From JBFWRK01 sp050248955 (lineage in GTDB: Bacteria > Actinomycetota > Acidimicrobiia > Acidimicrobiales > Ilumatobacteraceae): a DNA stretch of 64,000 nucleotides. Shown here piece after piece: positions 39,423-47,946 of this stretch. The notes beneath the pieces are model-generated. The model was not told the origin of the DNA. It was given only the letters and a program-made list of their open reading frames with translations, and did not search any database. The position numbers and the translations under genes are program-made. The stretch is from assembly GCA_050248955.1 (NCBI GenBank), contig JBFWRK010000007.1, positions 62,001 to 126,000 on the forward strand. The letters are read 5' to 3'. Position 1 is the stretch's first letter. The number at the start of each line of letters is the position of its first letter.

Positions 39423-40570
39423 TCCGCTCGCCGGTCGTCCGGCGGCGTGAACACCGCCCAGCCCGACTTGCGGATCGCGGCACCGTCGGCGTCCACGCCG
39501 CGGCCGGCCCAGTCGAGACGGCCGGGTGTCTCCGACAGCCTCGCCACCAGTCCCTGCATCGGCGTGCCGTCGAGATCGACGATCGCGCCGCGCGCCGCGT
39601 AGTGCGGGTCATCGCTGATGTCGGCCATGTCGAGCACGGGCCCGATCGCAGCCTCTGCCGCCTCGAACGCAGCGAGCACCTCGGCCTGCGTGCGCTGCGC
39701 GCACCACCCGACCATGATCTCTTCGAGCGCCTCCCGGTTCGCCATCCGCCCGGCGAACGAGGCGAAGCGGTCGTCGTCGCCCACCCCGATGAGGCGCAAC
39801 ACCCGTCCGGCGACGCTGTCGGAGGACGACGAGATGCCGACCCACTTGCCGTCGGCGCACTGGTACGTCCCGCGCGGCACCGTGTACGGCAACCCGGCAC
39901 CGAGCCGAGGCTGCTGCTCCCCCGTCACCTCGTACAGCGAGATCAACGGGCCCATGATCTGGAACATGCTCTCGAGCAGGCTGACGTCGACCACCTGGCC
40001 GACGGATGAGCGCAGCGCGACCATCGTGGCGAACGCGGCGACGAGCCCCGTCACCTCGTCGGTCAGCGCGATCGGCGGCAGCAGCGGTTGGCCGTCGGGG
40101 ACCCCGCTGATCGCCGCGAGACCACTCATCGCCTCGGCAATCGTGGCGAACCCGGCCTTGCGCGCGTAGGGCCCGTCCTGCCCGAAGCCGCTGACCCGGG
40201 TGACGACCAGCGCCGGCCGGCGGCCGAACAGCACGTCGGGTCCGAGCCCGAGCCGCTCGAGGGTGCCGGGGCGGAAGTTCTCGATCAACACGTCGGCACC
40301 GTCGACGAGCCGGAGCAGCACGTCGCGGTCGTCGTCGAGCTTCAGGTCGAGTGCGACGGTGCGCTTGTTGCGATTGACGAGCTTCCACCACAGGCCGGTG
40401 CCGTCGCGCGGGTCGCGCCACGCCATGTTGCGGAGCGAGTCGCCGCCGTCGGGTCGCTCGACCTTGATCACGTCCGCACCGAAGTCGGCCAGGTAGCGGG
40501 CGCAGTTCGGTCCGGCGAGCACGGTGGAGAGGTCGATCACCCGCAGCCCGGCGAGTGGCGGCGCGGTCAT
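39398..40570 (-). CDS. Family III (CaiB/BaiF) CoA transferase
   Basis: A 390-residue class III CoA transferase. Motifs: GLRVIDLSTVLAGPNCARYL, ADFGADVIKVERPDGGDS, RNKRTVALDLKLDDD, ENFRPGTLERLGLG, GFGQDGPYARK, and the expected catalytic aspartate in IALTDEVTGLVAAF. Substrates are probably acyl-CoAs. The ATG at 40570 overlaps the aminotransferase stop (ATGA), so the two are one unit. The frame beyond it is a shadow. Confidence 0.88.
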   Translation of the reverse strand: MTAPPLAGLRVIDLSTVLAGPNCARYLADFGADVIKVERPDGGDSLRNMAWRDPRDGTGLWWKLVNRNKRTVALDLKLDDDRDVLLRLVDGADVLIENFRPGTLERLGLGPDVLFGRRPALVVTRVSGFGQDGPYARKAGFATIAEAMSGLAAISGVPDGQPLLPPIALTDEVTGLVAAFATMVALRSSVGQVVDVSLLESMFQIMGPLISLYEVTGEQQPRLGAGLPYTVPRGTYQCADGKWVGISSSSDSVAGRVLRLIGVGDDDRFASFAGRMANREALEEIMVGWCAQRTQAEVLAAFEAAEAAIGPVLDMADISDDPHYAARGAIVDLDGTPMQGLVARLSETPGRLDWAGRGVDADGAAIRKSGWAVFTPPDDRRADQAPSSSR

Positions 40571-41712
40571 CGCACCCACCCGGCGATCCGTTCGCACGCC
40601 TCGGCGATGTCCTCGTGCCGGCCGGCGTAGGAGAAGCGCACGAAGCGATTGCCGCGGGCGAGATCGAAGTCGATGCCGGGGCTGCAGGCAACGCCCAGCT
40701 CGTCGAGCCACGTCCGGCACAGGACCAACGAGTCGTCATGGAGGTGGGAGATGTCCGCGTAGACGTAGAACGCGCCATCGGCAGCCGCGGTGTCCGTCAG
40801 CCCAGCGGCTGCGAGGCCGCCCAGCAGGATCGAGCGGTTCTCCGCATAACGGGCGACGTGGCCGTCGAGCTCCTCCGAGCAGTCGAACGCAGCGAGGGCG
40901 CCGTACTGCGACAGCGTGGGCGCACAGATGTACAGGTTCTGCTGCAGTCGTTCGACCGGCTCGCGCAGCGACGGCGGCGTCACGACCCAACCGAGTCGCC
41001 ATCCCGTCATCGAGAAGTACTTCGAGAAGCTGTTGACGACGACGACCTCGTCCTCCAGCTCGAGCGCGGAGCGGGCCGCCTCGCCGAACACGATGCCGTG
41101 GTAGATCTCGTCGCTGATCAACCTGATGTCGTTCGCGCGGCAGTGGGCGACGAGTGCCTCGAGGGCGTCCGCGGGGAGCACCGTGCCCGTCGGGTTCGAC
41201 GGCGAGGCGAGCACGAGCCCACGCAACGGACCGGCCTGGGTGACGAGCTCCGGCGTCGGTGCCCAGCGCGTCTCGGGCCCGACCGGGATCGGCACCGGCA
41301 CGCAACCCAGCGCGTCGAGCGTGTTGCGGTAGCACGGGTAGCCGGGCTCCACCACGCCGACCCGATCCCCGGGGTCGAAGCAGGCCAGGAACGCGAGCGT
41401 GAAGCCGGCCGACGCGCCGGCCACCACGAGGACGCGATCGGGATCGATGTCGACGCCGTACCAGTCCCGCTGGTGCTGCGCGATGCGACGCCGGAGCGAG
41501 GGCAGGCCCGGCGCGTTCGTGTAGCCGAGCGGCTGGTGCTCGAGCGCTCGCGCCGCAGCAGCCCTCACCGCAGCGGGCGCCGGCGAGGACGGCTGGCCGA
41601 CCTCCAGTTGGAGCACCGTCGCGCCGGATGCCGCTCGCTGCTCGGCGAGCTTCGCCATCGCCATCGCGTGGAAGGGGGCGACGCGCGAGCCGCGCGAGGA
41701 GGTGCTGGGCAC
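40567..41712 (-). CDS. Class I/II aminotransferase
   Basis: A 381-residue PLP-dependent aminotransferase of the aspartate/tyrosine type. LEVGQPSSPAPAAVR, YTNAPGLPSLRRRIAQ, VEPGYPCYRNTLDAL, ASPSNPTGTVL, ISDEIYHGIVFGE and the PLP lysine in NSFSKYFSMTGWRLGWV are all present. It may act on an amino acid or 2-oxoacid feeding the CoA transferase next door; the pathway is unknown. GTG start at 41712; the 92 bases before it hold nothing I can identify. Confidence 0.88.
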   Translation of the reverse strand: MPSTSSRGSRVAPFHAMAMAKLAEQRAASGATVLQLEVGQPSSPAPAAVRAAAARALEHQPLGYTNAPGLPSLRRRIAQHQRDWYGVDIDPDRVLVVAGASAGFTLAFLACFDPGDRVGVVEPGYPCYRNTLDALGCVPVPIPVGPETRWAPTPELVTQAGPLRGLVLASPSNPTGTVLPADALEALVAHCRANDIRLISDEIYHGIVFGEAARSALELEDEVVVVNSFSKYFSMTGWRLGWVVTPPSLREPVERLQQNLYICAPTLSQYGALAAFDCSEELDGHVARYAENRSILLGGLAAAGLTDTAAADGAFYVYADISHLHDDSLVLCRTWLDELGVACSPGIDFDLARGNRFVRFSYAGRHEDIAEACERIAGWVR

Positions 41713-41804
41713 GGCGTTCAGTTCAGCAGGTCGAGCGCTCCGGCAACCGATCGCGCCCTCGTGCGCCGTCCACCGCGCCGCGGAACGCGGCGATCAGCAG
41801 CGGA

Positions 41805-42818
41805 TCAGCGGCGGGGCGGGATCACGAAGCAGCGTTCTTCGAGGTCCCCGAGCGCGTAGCTCTCATAGTCGACGCCGAAGTCGCTGTAGAGGTGGCGGCA
41901 GCGTTCGCTCCAGGCGAGCGCCTCCGGCGACGAGACGCGATGGACGACCTGCATGATCCCGCCCTCGTAGACCCGGTACTCCGCCCACGTGCCGGGGAAG
42001 TCCTTCACGCAGCCGACCTCGACGCTCGGCACGTCGTCGGCGGCAGCAAGTCGGCGAACACGGTGACGGTGCGTGTGGCCGGCGGTGTAGGCGACGATCG
42101 AGCGCCGCCGGGCGACCAGCTCGGTCAGCGCGTCGCTGTCGTCCGGGTTGATGCCGAAGTAGTCCGCTGCCCGGTGGCTACCGACCCATTGCTGGTGATG
42201 GCCCATGACGATCACGGGCCGATCTGCGCTCGCCGCGAGCTCGTCGAGGAACTCGAGCGTCGCCGGCGTGATCCGCCCCGTGGCGTGCTCGGGGATCGCG
42301 GTGTCGATCAGGGCGACCGTCACGCCGGGCAGGTCGATTCTGGCGTCACCGGCGTACAGGTTCTGACCGCGGTACGAATCGTGGTTGCCGCGGACCACCG
42401 CGAGCCGGTCGCCGAACGCCGACCGGTAGCACGACTCGAACGCTTCGAACTCCTCGTCGGTTCCGTCCGCCGTGAGGTCGCCCTTCACGATCACCGCCGC
42501 GGGAGCGATCGCCACCATCTCGGCGACGGCAGCACGGTTCATCGTCTCCGGGAACGGAGGCTCGCCTGGATCCGGCCGTTGGATCGGTCCGAGCGGCTCG
42601 TCGTCGATCCGGCCTGCCTCCTCTTCGCCGAAGTGCACGTCGTTCACCGTGGTGAACCGGCAGAGCAGCTCGCCTTCCGGGCGAGCGAGCGTGCGCACGG
42701 TCCGCCCCAGCAGCTCTTGGTCGCGGCCTGGCTCCAGGCCCTCGAAGCGATGCACCACGACACCGTCGTGGAACACGGCAAGGTCGTCGGCAACGGTGGT
42801 CAGGTCCACGTTCGGCAC
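41805..42818 (-). CDS. Metallophosphoesterase
   Basis: A 337-residue calcineurin-like phosphoesterase. The metal-binding blocks occur in order: NDVHFGE, VKGDLTADG, VRGNHDSYRG, VMGHHQQWVG and YTAGHTHRHR. It has no signal peptide, so it acts in the cytosol, perhaps as a 3',5'-cyclic nucleotide or phospholipid phosphodiesterase; this cannot be narrowed. I chose GTG 42818 because of GGGAGA just upstream and homologous sequence from there on; a longer frame would overlap the divergent ArsC-like gene. Confidence 0.85.
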   Translation of the reverse strand: MPNVDLTTVADDLAVFHDGVVVHRFEGLEPGRDQELLGRTVRTLARPEGELLCRFTTVNDVHFGEEEAGRIDDEPLGPIQRPDPGEPPFPETMNRAAVAEMVAIAPAAVIVKGDLTADGTDEEFEAFESCYRSAFGDRLAVVRGNHDSYRGQNLYAGDARIDLPGVTVALIDTAIPEHATGRITPATLEFLDELAASADRPVIVMGHHQQWVGSHRAADYFGINPDDSDALTELVARRRSIVAYTAGHTHRHRVRRLAAADDVPSVEVGCVKDFPGTWAEYRVYEGGIMQVVHRVSSPEALAWSERCRHLYSDFGVDYESYALGDLEERCFVIPPRR

Positions 42819-42836
42819 GGTATCTCCCGACTCGCG

Positions 42837-42842
42837 TACCGT
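42837..42842 (+). promoter_or_regulatory. Predicted -10 box of the ArsC-like gene
   Basis: TACCGT on the plus strand, 7 bases before the ATG at 42850. Confidence 0.45.
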
Positions 42843-42849
42843 GGCGCGC

Positions 42850-43212
42850 ATGGCAACCAAGCGATCGGTCACGATCTACCACAACCCGCACTGCAACTCC
42901 TCGAACAACGCAGTGCGCATCGCCGAGGAACTGGGCGCCGACGCGGAGATCGTGAACTACTCGAAGACCCCGCCCGATCGGGCCACGCTCGAGGCGATCA
43001 TCACCAAGCTCGAGGACTCGGCCACCGATCTCGTGCGCCGGGACTCGCTCTGGGCGAAGCTCGGCCTCACCGAGGACGACGCGCAGACACCCGAACAGGT
43101 CGTCGATCTGATCACGAAGCACAAGATGCTCATGCAGCGTCCGTTGCTCGTCACGGCCGACAAGGCGATCATCGGCCGGCCGAAGGATCGCGTCCGCGAC
43201 CTCCTGAGCTGA
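42850..43212 (+). CDS. ArsC-family (glutaredoxin-type) reductase
   Basis: A 120-residue thioredoxin-fold protein. The catalytic cysteine is in IYHNPHCNSSNNAVRIAE (Cys15) and the substrate-binding arginine in MQRPLLVTADKAIIGRP. The family includes arsenate reductases and Spx/YffB-like proteins; the canonical ArsC motif is HNPxCGTS and here CNSS, so arsenate as substrate is not sure. No ars operon nearby. Its stop is 6 bases from the stop of the S9 peptidase gene on the other strand. Confidence 0.82.
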   Translation: MATKRSVTIYHNPHCNSSNNAVRIAEELGADAEIVNYSKTPPDRATLEAIITKLEDSATDLVRRDSLWAKLGLTEDDAQTPEQVVDLITKHKMLMQRPLLVTADKAIIGRPKDRVRDLLS

Positions 43213-43217
43213 CGCGC

Positions 43218-45167
43218 TCAGAGGTGGCGGTGGAAGTACTCGAGGATGATCTCGGCTCGTTGGACGCGGTGCACCGGTGAGCCGCCGCGCGACAGTTCGT
43301 GACCCTCTGCCGGGAAGCGGACGAACTCGACCTCCTTGCCGAGCTGGCGCAACGCCACGAACAGCTCTTCCGCCTGCGTGATCGGGCAGCGGAGGTCGTC
43401 CTCGGAGTGGAGGATGAGGATCGGTGTGCTGATGTCGCGTACAAAGGTGATCGGTGACATCCGCAGGTACTCGTCGGGGTCGTCGACGTGGCGCGGTCCG
43501 TGCTCGACGCGGAACATCGTGGCGATGTCCGAGTTCCACTCCTCGGACAGCAGGTTGTTGACGGCCCGCTCCGAGCAGATCGCCTTGAACCGGTCGCTGT
43601 GCGACGCGAGCCACGTCGCCATGTAGCCGCCGTAGGAACCACCGAGCATGCCGATGCGGTCGGGATCGCAGAACGGGTAGCGGCGCAACGCCTCGTCGAG
43701 CACGGCGAGCACGTCGTCGACGTCGACCGTGCCCCACCCCCGCCCGGGACGCTTGGCATGGTTCGGTCCCATGATCGCCTGGCCCCACGTCTCCTCCCGG
43801 CCCGAGGAGCCACGCGGGTTGCCCATCACGACCACGAACCCCGCCGCCGCCTGCAGCTGTGCCTCGTCGAAGAACGTGTTCCCGTACTGCGTATGCGGCC
43901 CGCCGTGCACGTTCAACAGCACCGGGTACCGCTTGCCGTCCTCCATGTCGGGTGGGGTGAGGATCCAACCGTCGACCTCGACACCGTCCGTCGACGGTGC
44001 GACGAACCGCTCCGCCGGGCGAGGGCGCACCTTCGCGACGAACGCGTCCGAGACTCCGGTCACGCGCTCGAGCCCAGCACCGCCAACGGCGACGTACAGC
44101 TCGTCCGGGCGCTCGATCTCGCCGATGCGCACGGCAAGCGTTCCCCCGCGGAGATCGAACGACTTCGCCATGCACCCAGCGGGGCTGACCGGCGCCGGGG
44201 GCGTTGAGCCGTCGGCAGGCATCCGGTACACGCGTGAGTCGCCCCGGTCCTCTGCGATCGCAAACACGTCGTCGCCGTCCCAGCGGATCGTGGCCGTGCC
44301 ACCCGTGGGTTCGAACGTGCGGTCCAGCGCGGTGCTGATCCAGCGACGTTCTCCGCTCGACAGATCGAGCACACCGACACGCACGTTCTGCGGGTAGACG
44401 AGCGAATCGTCCGCGCCCAGGAACGCGAGCCGCTGCCCGTCGGGGGCCGCGACGGGTTGGTAGTACATGCCGGTCTGCGCGGTCAGGGCCCTGCGTTCGC
44501 CATCGAGCGGTACGACGTACAGGTCCTGCGCGAGATCGATGTCCCAGCTCTCGTGGGCCTTGGCCGAGGCGACGAGACCGGACGAGTCGGCGAGCCACGA
44601 CGGCGCGGCGAACTCGAAGTCGCCCGGCGTCAGGTTCCGTGGCGCCGCGAGCCCGTCTGCGGGCACGACGTAGAGGTGCTGCGGACGGTCGGCGGTCCAA
44701 CCGACGCCGTCGAGCGTGGAGAAGAACCGTGTGATCCGCCGCGGCGGCTGGTGCGAGGGCTTGTCCTTCTCGTAGCGCTCGGCCCGGGTGCGCGAGCAGA
44801 ACGCGAGGCTGCGGCCGTCCGGCGACCACACCACGTCGGAGATCGCCTCCCTCATCGTCGCGATCGTGATGACCTCGCCCGGTCCGTCCATCGGCAGGAC
44901 GTGCAACGTCGCGTCGTCCTCCTTCTCGCCGCGCGAGGAGGTGAACGCGAGCGCCCGGCCGTCGGGCGACCACACCGGCGAGCCGTCCTTGTCGCCACTT
45001 GTCACCGGCCGCGGCGAACCGCCCGCAGTGTCGTGGAGCCAGACCTGGCTCACGTAGCGGTTGCCGGGCAGGTCGACGCGGCGCACGGCGAAAGCGACAC
45101 GTCGCCCATCGGGCGAGACGGCGGGCACGCCGACGTTGACGAGCCCACCGATGTCATTGGGTTGCAT
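43218..45167 (-). CDS. S9-family prolyl oligopeptidase-like serine peptidase
   Basis: A 649-residue peptidase with an N-terminal beta-propeller (repeated WSPDGR motifs at about 66 and 112) and a C-terminal alpha/beta hydrolase domain. The catalytic serine is in MLGGSYGGYMATWL (near 505), aspartate in ILHSEDDLRCPITQ and histidine in FPAEGHELSRGG. No signal peptide, so probably cytosolic acylaminoacyl- or dipeptidyl-peptidase activity. The ATG starts directly after the stop of the 45168 gene (TGAATG), which suggests coupling. Confidence 0.9.
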   Translation of the reverse strand: MQPNDIGGLVNVGVPAVSPDGRRVAFAVRRVDLPGNRYVSQVWLHDTAGGSPRPVTSGDKDGSPVWSPDGRALAFTSSRGEKEDDATLHVLPMDGPGEVITIATMREAISDVVWSPDGRSLAFCSRTRAERYEKDKPSHQPPRRITRFFSTLDGVGWTADRPQHLYVVPADGLAAPRNLTPGDFEFAAPSWLADSSGLVASAKAHESWDIDLAQDLYVVPLDGERRALTAQTGMYYQPVAAPDGQRLAFLGADDSLVYPQNVRVGVLDLSSGERRWISTALDRTFEPTGGTATIRWDGDDVFAIAEDRGDSRVYRMPADGSTPPAPVSPAGCMAKSFDLRGGTLAVRIGEIERPDELYVAVGGAGLERVTGVSDAFVAKVRPRPAERFVAPSTDGVEVDGWILTPPDMEDGKRYPVLLNVHGGPHTQYGNTFFDEAQLQAAAGFVVVMGNPRGSSGREETWGQAIMGPNHAKRPGRGWGTVDVDDVLAVLDEALRRYPFCDPDRIGMLGGSYGGYMATWLASHSDRFKAICSERAVNNLLSEEWNSDIATMFRVEHGPRHVDDPDEYLRMSPITFVRDISTPILILHSEDDLRCPITQAEELFVALRQLGKEVEFVRFPAEGHELSRGGSPVHRVQRAEIILEYFHRHL

Positions 45168-45962
45168 TCAGCCTCCGATCACGAACTCGACGACGAACTC
45201 CCGCACGCCGGCGACGAAGTACTCGACTCGATGGTGGCCGTCGTCGAGGCCCGTCGGCCGCGACGGGACGCACCAGTTGGGCCGCACCGTCGAACCCTTG
45301 TCCCAGCGGAACGTGGTGTCGTCGAGCGAGCGCACCACGCGACCGTCGCGTGTCCACACGATCCCGTTGGGCACGTTGTTCGGCATCCCGGTCACGTTCC
45401 AGAAGATGCACACGTAGTCGGTCGAGGACGGGTACGTCGGCACGACCCCGGGCAGCACGGGGATCGCGCCGTCCACGGGATACCCGCCGCTCTTGCCGGG
45501 TGAGACGATCACGCGGCTGATGACGAGGTCGGACAGGTCGATGCCCGGCAGCGGGACCGCCGATGCAACGGAGGGCGGTGCCGTCGACGGGGAGGACCCG
45601 CCGGACGGCGGGGCGGTCGTCGTGGCCGGCGCGTTCGTGCTCACGGCTGGCGCTGCCGACCTCGGCGCGGCACCGGCATCGGTCGACTCCGTGGATCCGG
45701 CGACGGTCGATCCCGGTGAGCCGTTCGTGCTCTCGGTCGGTGCCGACGTGTTCGAGGTCGTCCTGGACGAGGCGGTCGTGCCGCTGCCGTCATCGATCCG
45801 GTCGGCGAAGAGCACGACGCCGAGGACGATCGCGACGACGGCTGTCAGTGCGAGGGCGGTCCACAGCAGGCCGCGCGAGCGCCGGCGGCGCGGCTTCAGG
45901 AACGGCGCGTCATCGGGTCCGTGGACGATGTCGGTCGCCGAGGGAGGCGGGAAGCTACCCAT
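45168..45962 (-). CDS. Membrane-anchored Ser/Thr/Ala-rich protein, function unknown
   Basis: A 264-residue protein with a basic cytoplasmic stretch (KPRRRRSRGLLW at 23-34), one membrane helix (33-53), a long low-complexity Ser/Thr/Ala/Gly segment to about 140, and a compact C-terminal domain with VCIFWNVTGMPNNVPNGIVW and HRVEYFVAGVREFVVEFVIG. I do not recognise the domain. It has its own TAGGGT box 8 bases before the ATG and leads the S9 peptidase operon; it may display or anchor something at the surface. Confidence 0.72.
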   Translation of the reverse strand: MGSFPPPSATDIVHGPDDAPFLKPRRRRSRGLLWTALALTAVVAIVLGVVLFADRIDDGSGTTASSRTTSNTSAPTESTNGSPGSTVAGSTESTDAGAAPRSAAPAVSTNAPATTTAPPSGGSSPSTAPPSVASAVPLPGIDLSDLVISRVIVSPGKSGGYPVDGAIPVLPGVVPTYPSSTDYVCIFWNVTGMPNNVPNGIVWTRDGRVVRSLDDTTFRWDKGSTVRPNWCVPSRPTGLDDGHHRVEYFVAGVREFVVEFVIGG

Positions 45963-45970
45963 GCGGGCGG

Positions 45971-45976
45971 ACCCTA
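45971..45976 (-). promoter_or_regulatory. Predicted -10 box of the 45168-S9 operon
   Basis: TAGGGT on the minus strand, 8 bases before the ATG at 45962. Confidence 0.45.
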
Positions 45977-45992
45977 CGCGACGGGGCTGCGG

Positions 45993-46247
45993 TCAGAGGC
46001 CTGGCCGGTCGCGACGGGACTGCACGGGCTTCGACCACCAGCGACCGCTGAACCGCCAGACCGGCCGGCGCAGCGCAGGCTCCGACGCGACGACGACCGG
46101 CTTCGGCCACATCGCCTCGACGGCCGCGGCGATGACCGCCACCTCCTCGTCCGTCGGCGACGGCACGATCTGCGTCATGAGCAGCGGCGCCGGCCGAGCG
46201 ATCTGCCCCGTCGGCGCCTCCCAGGAAACCGAGTGGTGCGAAGCCAT
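45993..46247 (-). CDS. Acyl-CoA carboxylase epsilon subunit
   Basis: An 84-residue protein. The C-terminal half matches the actinobacterial AccE family: PSPTDEEVAVIAAAVEAMWP and RRPVWRFSGRWWSKP. The subunit stabilises the AccA-AccD complex in Streptomyces and Mycobacterium. The first 23 residues may be surplus; an internal ATG before QIVPSPTDEEV is a possible start. It follows accD after a 71-base spacer that contains a 23-residue open frame. Confidence 0.85.
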   Translation of the reverse strand: MASHHSVSWEAPTGQIARPAPLLMTQIVPSPTDEEVAVIAAAVEAMWPKPVVVASEPALRRPVWRFSGRWWSKPVQSRRDRPGL

Positions 46248-46318
46248 CAGAACGTCAGCGCCAGCGACGAGCCGGAGCTGAGCGAGGTCGAAGCGAAGCG
46301 GAGACCGAGCGAAGCCAT
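46247..46318 (-). CDS. Possible 23-residue leader ORF between accD and accE
   Basis: A frame starting MASLGLRFASTSL begins in the accD stop (TGATGG) and ends in the accE start (TGATGG). Both junctions contain the same CTGATGGCTTCGC 13-mer, so the spacer looks like a duplication of the accD-accE junction. It may keep ribosomes moving from accD to accE, or be chance. The peptide itself has no recognisable function. Confidence 0.4.
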   Translation of the reverse strand: MASLGLRFASTSLSSGSSLALTF

Positions 46319-47880
46319 CAGAGCGGCATGTTCCCGTGCTTGCGGCGCGGGAGCTCCTCGCGCTTCGACTTCAGCATCTCGAGGCCGGCGGCGATCTTCT
46401 GGCGAGTCTCAGCGGGATCGATCACGTCGTCGACGTAGCCGCGCTCGGCGGCTGCGTACGGATTCGCGTAGCGCTCGGTGTACTCGGCCACGAGCTCGGC
46501 GCGACGGCCGACCGGATCGGCAGCCTGCTGCAGCTCACGGCGATAGACGATCTCGACGGCGCCCTGCGGCCCCATCACGGCGAGCTCGGCCGTGGGCCAG
46601 GCGTAGGACAGGTCCGAGCCGATCGACTTCGAGTCCATGACCACGTACGCGCCACCGTACGCCTTGCGGGTGATGATCTGGATGCGGGGCACGGTGGCTT
46701 CGCAGTAGGCGTAGAGCAGCTTGGCCCCGTGGCGGATGATGCCGCCGTACTCCTGGTCGACGCCGGGCAGGAAGCCGGGCACGTCGACGAACGTGATCAG
46801 CGGGATGTTGAACGCGTCGCACGTGCGCACGAAACGGGCGGCCTTCTCCGCGCTCTCGATGTCGAGCACGCCGGCGAGCACCATCGGTTGGTTGCCGACG
46901 ATGCCGACCGACTGACCGGCCACCCGCGAGAACCCGCAGATGATGCTCTTCGCCCAATGCGGGAAGTACTCGAAGAACTCGCCGTCGTCGGCGACGGTCT
47001 TCACGATCCGCTTCATGTCGTACGGCTGGTTCGGCGAGGGCGGCAGGATGTCGCGCAGCTCGGGGCAGAGCCGCTCGGGGTCGTCGTCGGTCGTCGCCGC
47101 CGGTGCCACTTCGAGGTTGTTCGAGGGGAGGAACGAGAGCAGGTAGCGGACGTCTTCGAGGCACGCCTTCTCATCGGGGGAGACGAACGTCGCGACGCCC
47201 GACTTCGACGCGTGCGACATCGCGCCACCGAGCTCTTCGAGTGTCACCTCTTCGCCGGTCACCGTCTTCACCACGTCCGGGCCGGTGATGAACATGTGGC
47301 TCGACTCACGCACCATGAAGATGAAGTCGGTCATCGCCGGCGAGTACACGGCGCCGCCGGCACACGGCCCGAGGATCACCGAGATCTGCGGCACGACGCC
47401 GCTCGACAGCACGTTGCGGTAGAAGATGCCGCCGTAGCTGGCGAGCGACACGACACCTTCCTGGATGCGGGCGCCGGCGCCGTCGTTCAACCCGACGACG
47501 GGCGCACCGACCTTCAGCGCGAGGTCCATCAGCTTGTGGATCTTCTCGGCGAAGACCTCGCCGAGCGCGCCGCCGAAGACCGTGAAGTCCTGGCTGAACA
47601 CGAACACCTTGCGGCCGTCGATCGTTCCCCAGCCGGTGATCACGCCGTCGGTGTACGGGCGCTCCTCGAGGTCTGCGGAGTGAGCGCGGTGGCGAGCCAG
47701 CAGATCGAGCTCCTGGAACGAACCCGGGTCGAGCAGGTAGTCGATCCGCTCACGGGCGAGGAGCTTGCCCTTCTCGTGCTGGCGTTCGACCGCACGAGCC
47801 GACCCCGCGTGGTACGCCTGCTCCTTGCGCTGCCGGAGGTCTTCCAGCTTGTCGTTCATCGGATTCACGGCACCGCTCAC
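46318..47880 (-). CDS. accD: Acyl-CoA carboxylase carboxyltransferase (beta) subunit
   Basis: Carboxyltransferase subunit of an acetyl-/propionyl-CoA carboxylase, which gives malonyl- or methylmalonyl-CoA. The 520-residue protein shows HEKGKLLARERIDYLLDPGS, VFSQDFTVFGGALGE, DGAGARIQEGVVSL, CAGGAVYSPAMTDF, VVGIVGNQPMVLAGVLD-like sequence, ITFVDVPGFLPGVDQEYGGI and AYGGAYVVMDSKSIG. GTG 47880 fits a TAGCGT box 8 bases upstream; ATG 47859 is an alternative. The biotin-carrier alpha subunit is not in the window. Confidence 0.95.
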   Translation of the reverse strand: MSGAVNPMNDKLEDLRQRKEQAYHAGSARAVERQHEKGKLLARERIDYLLDPGSFQELDLLARHRAHSADLEERPYTDGVITGWGTIDGRKVFVFSQDFTVFGGALGEVFAEKIHKLMDLALKVGAPVVGLNDGAGARIQEGVVSLASYGGIFYRNVLSSGVVPQISVILGPCAGGAVYSPAMTDFIFMVRESSHMFITGPDVVKTVTGEEVTLEELGGAMSHASKSGVATFVSPDEKACLEDVRYLLSFLPSNNLEVAPAATTDDDPERLCPELRDILPPSPNQPYDMKRIVKTVADDGEFFEYFPHWAKSIICGFSRVAGQSVGIVGNQPMVLAGVLDIESAEKAARFVRTCDAFNIPLITFVDVPGFLPGVDQEYGGIIRHGAKLLYAYCEATVPRIQIITRKAYGGAYVVMDSKSIGSDLSYAWPTAELAVMGPQGAVEIVYRRELQQAADPVGRRAELVAEYTERYANPYAAAERGYVDDVIDPAETRQKIAAGLEMLKSKREELPRRKHGNMPL

Positions 47881-47888
47881 GTCTGGCG

Positions 47889-47894
47889 ACGCTA
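47889..47894 (-). promoter_or_regulatory. Predicted -10 box of accD
   Basis: TAGCGT on the minus strand, 8 bases before the GTG at 47880. Confidence 0.45.
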
Positions 47895-47946
47895 GTCGTC
47901 GTACCGCTCGACACACCCAACGGCCAGATCGGCGCGCTCGGCGAGG

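Noticed and set aside
42346..44973. Minus-strand open frame (875 codons) across the S9 peptidase and phosphoesterase genes
   Set aside because: Arg-rich, no motifs, and out of frame with both real genes.
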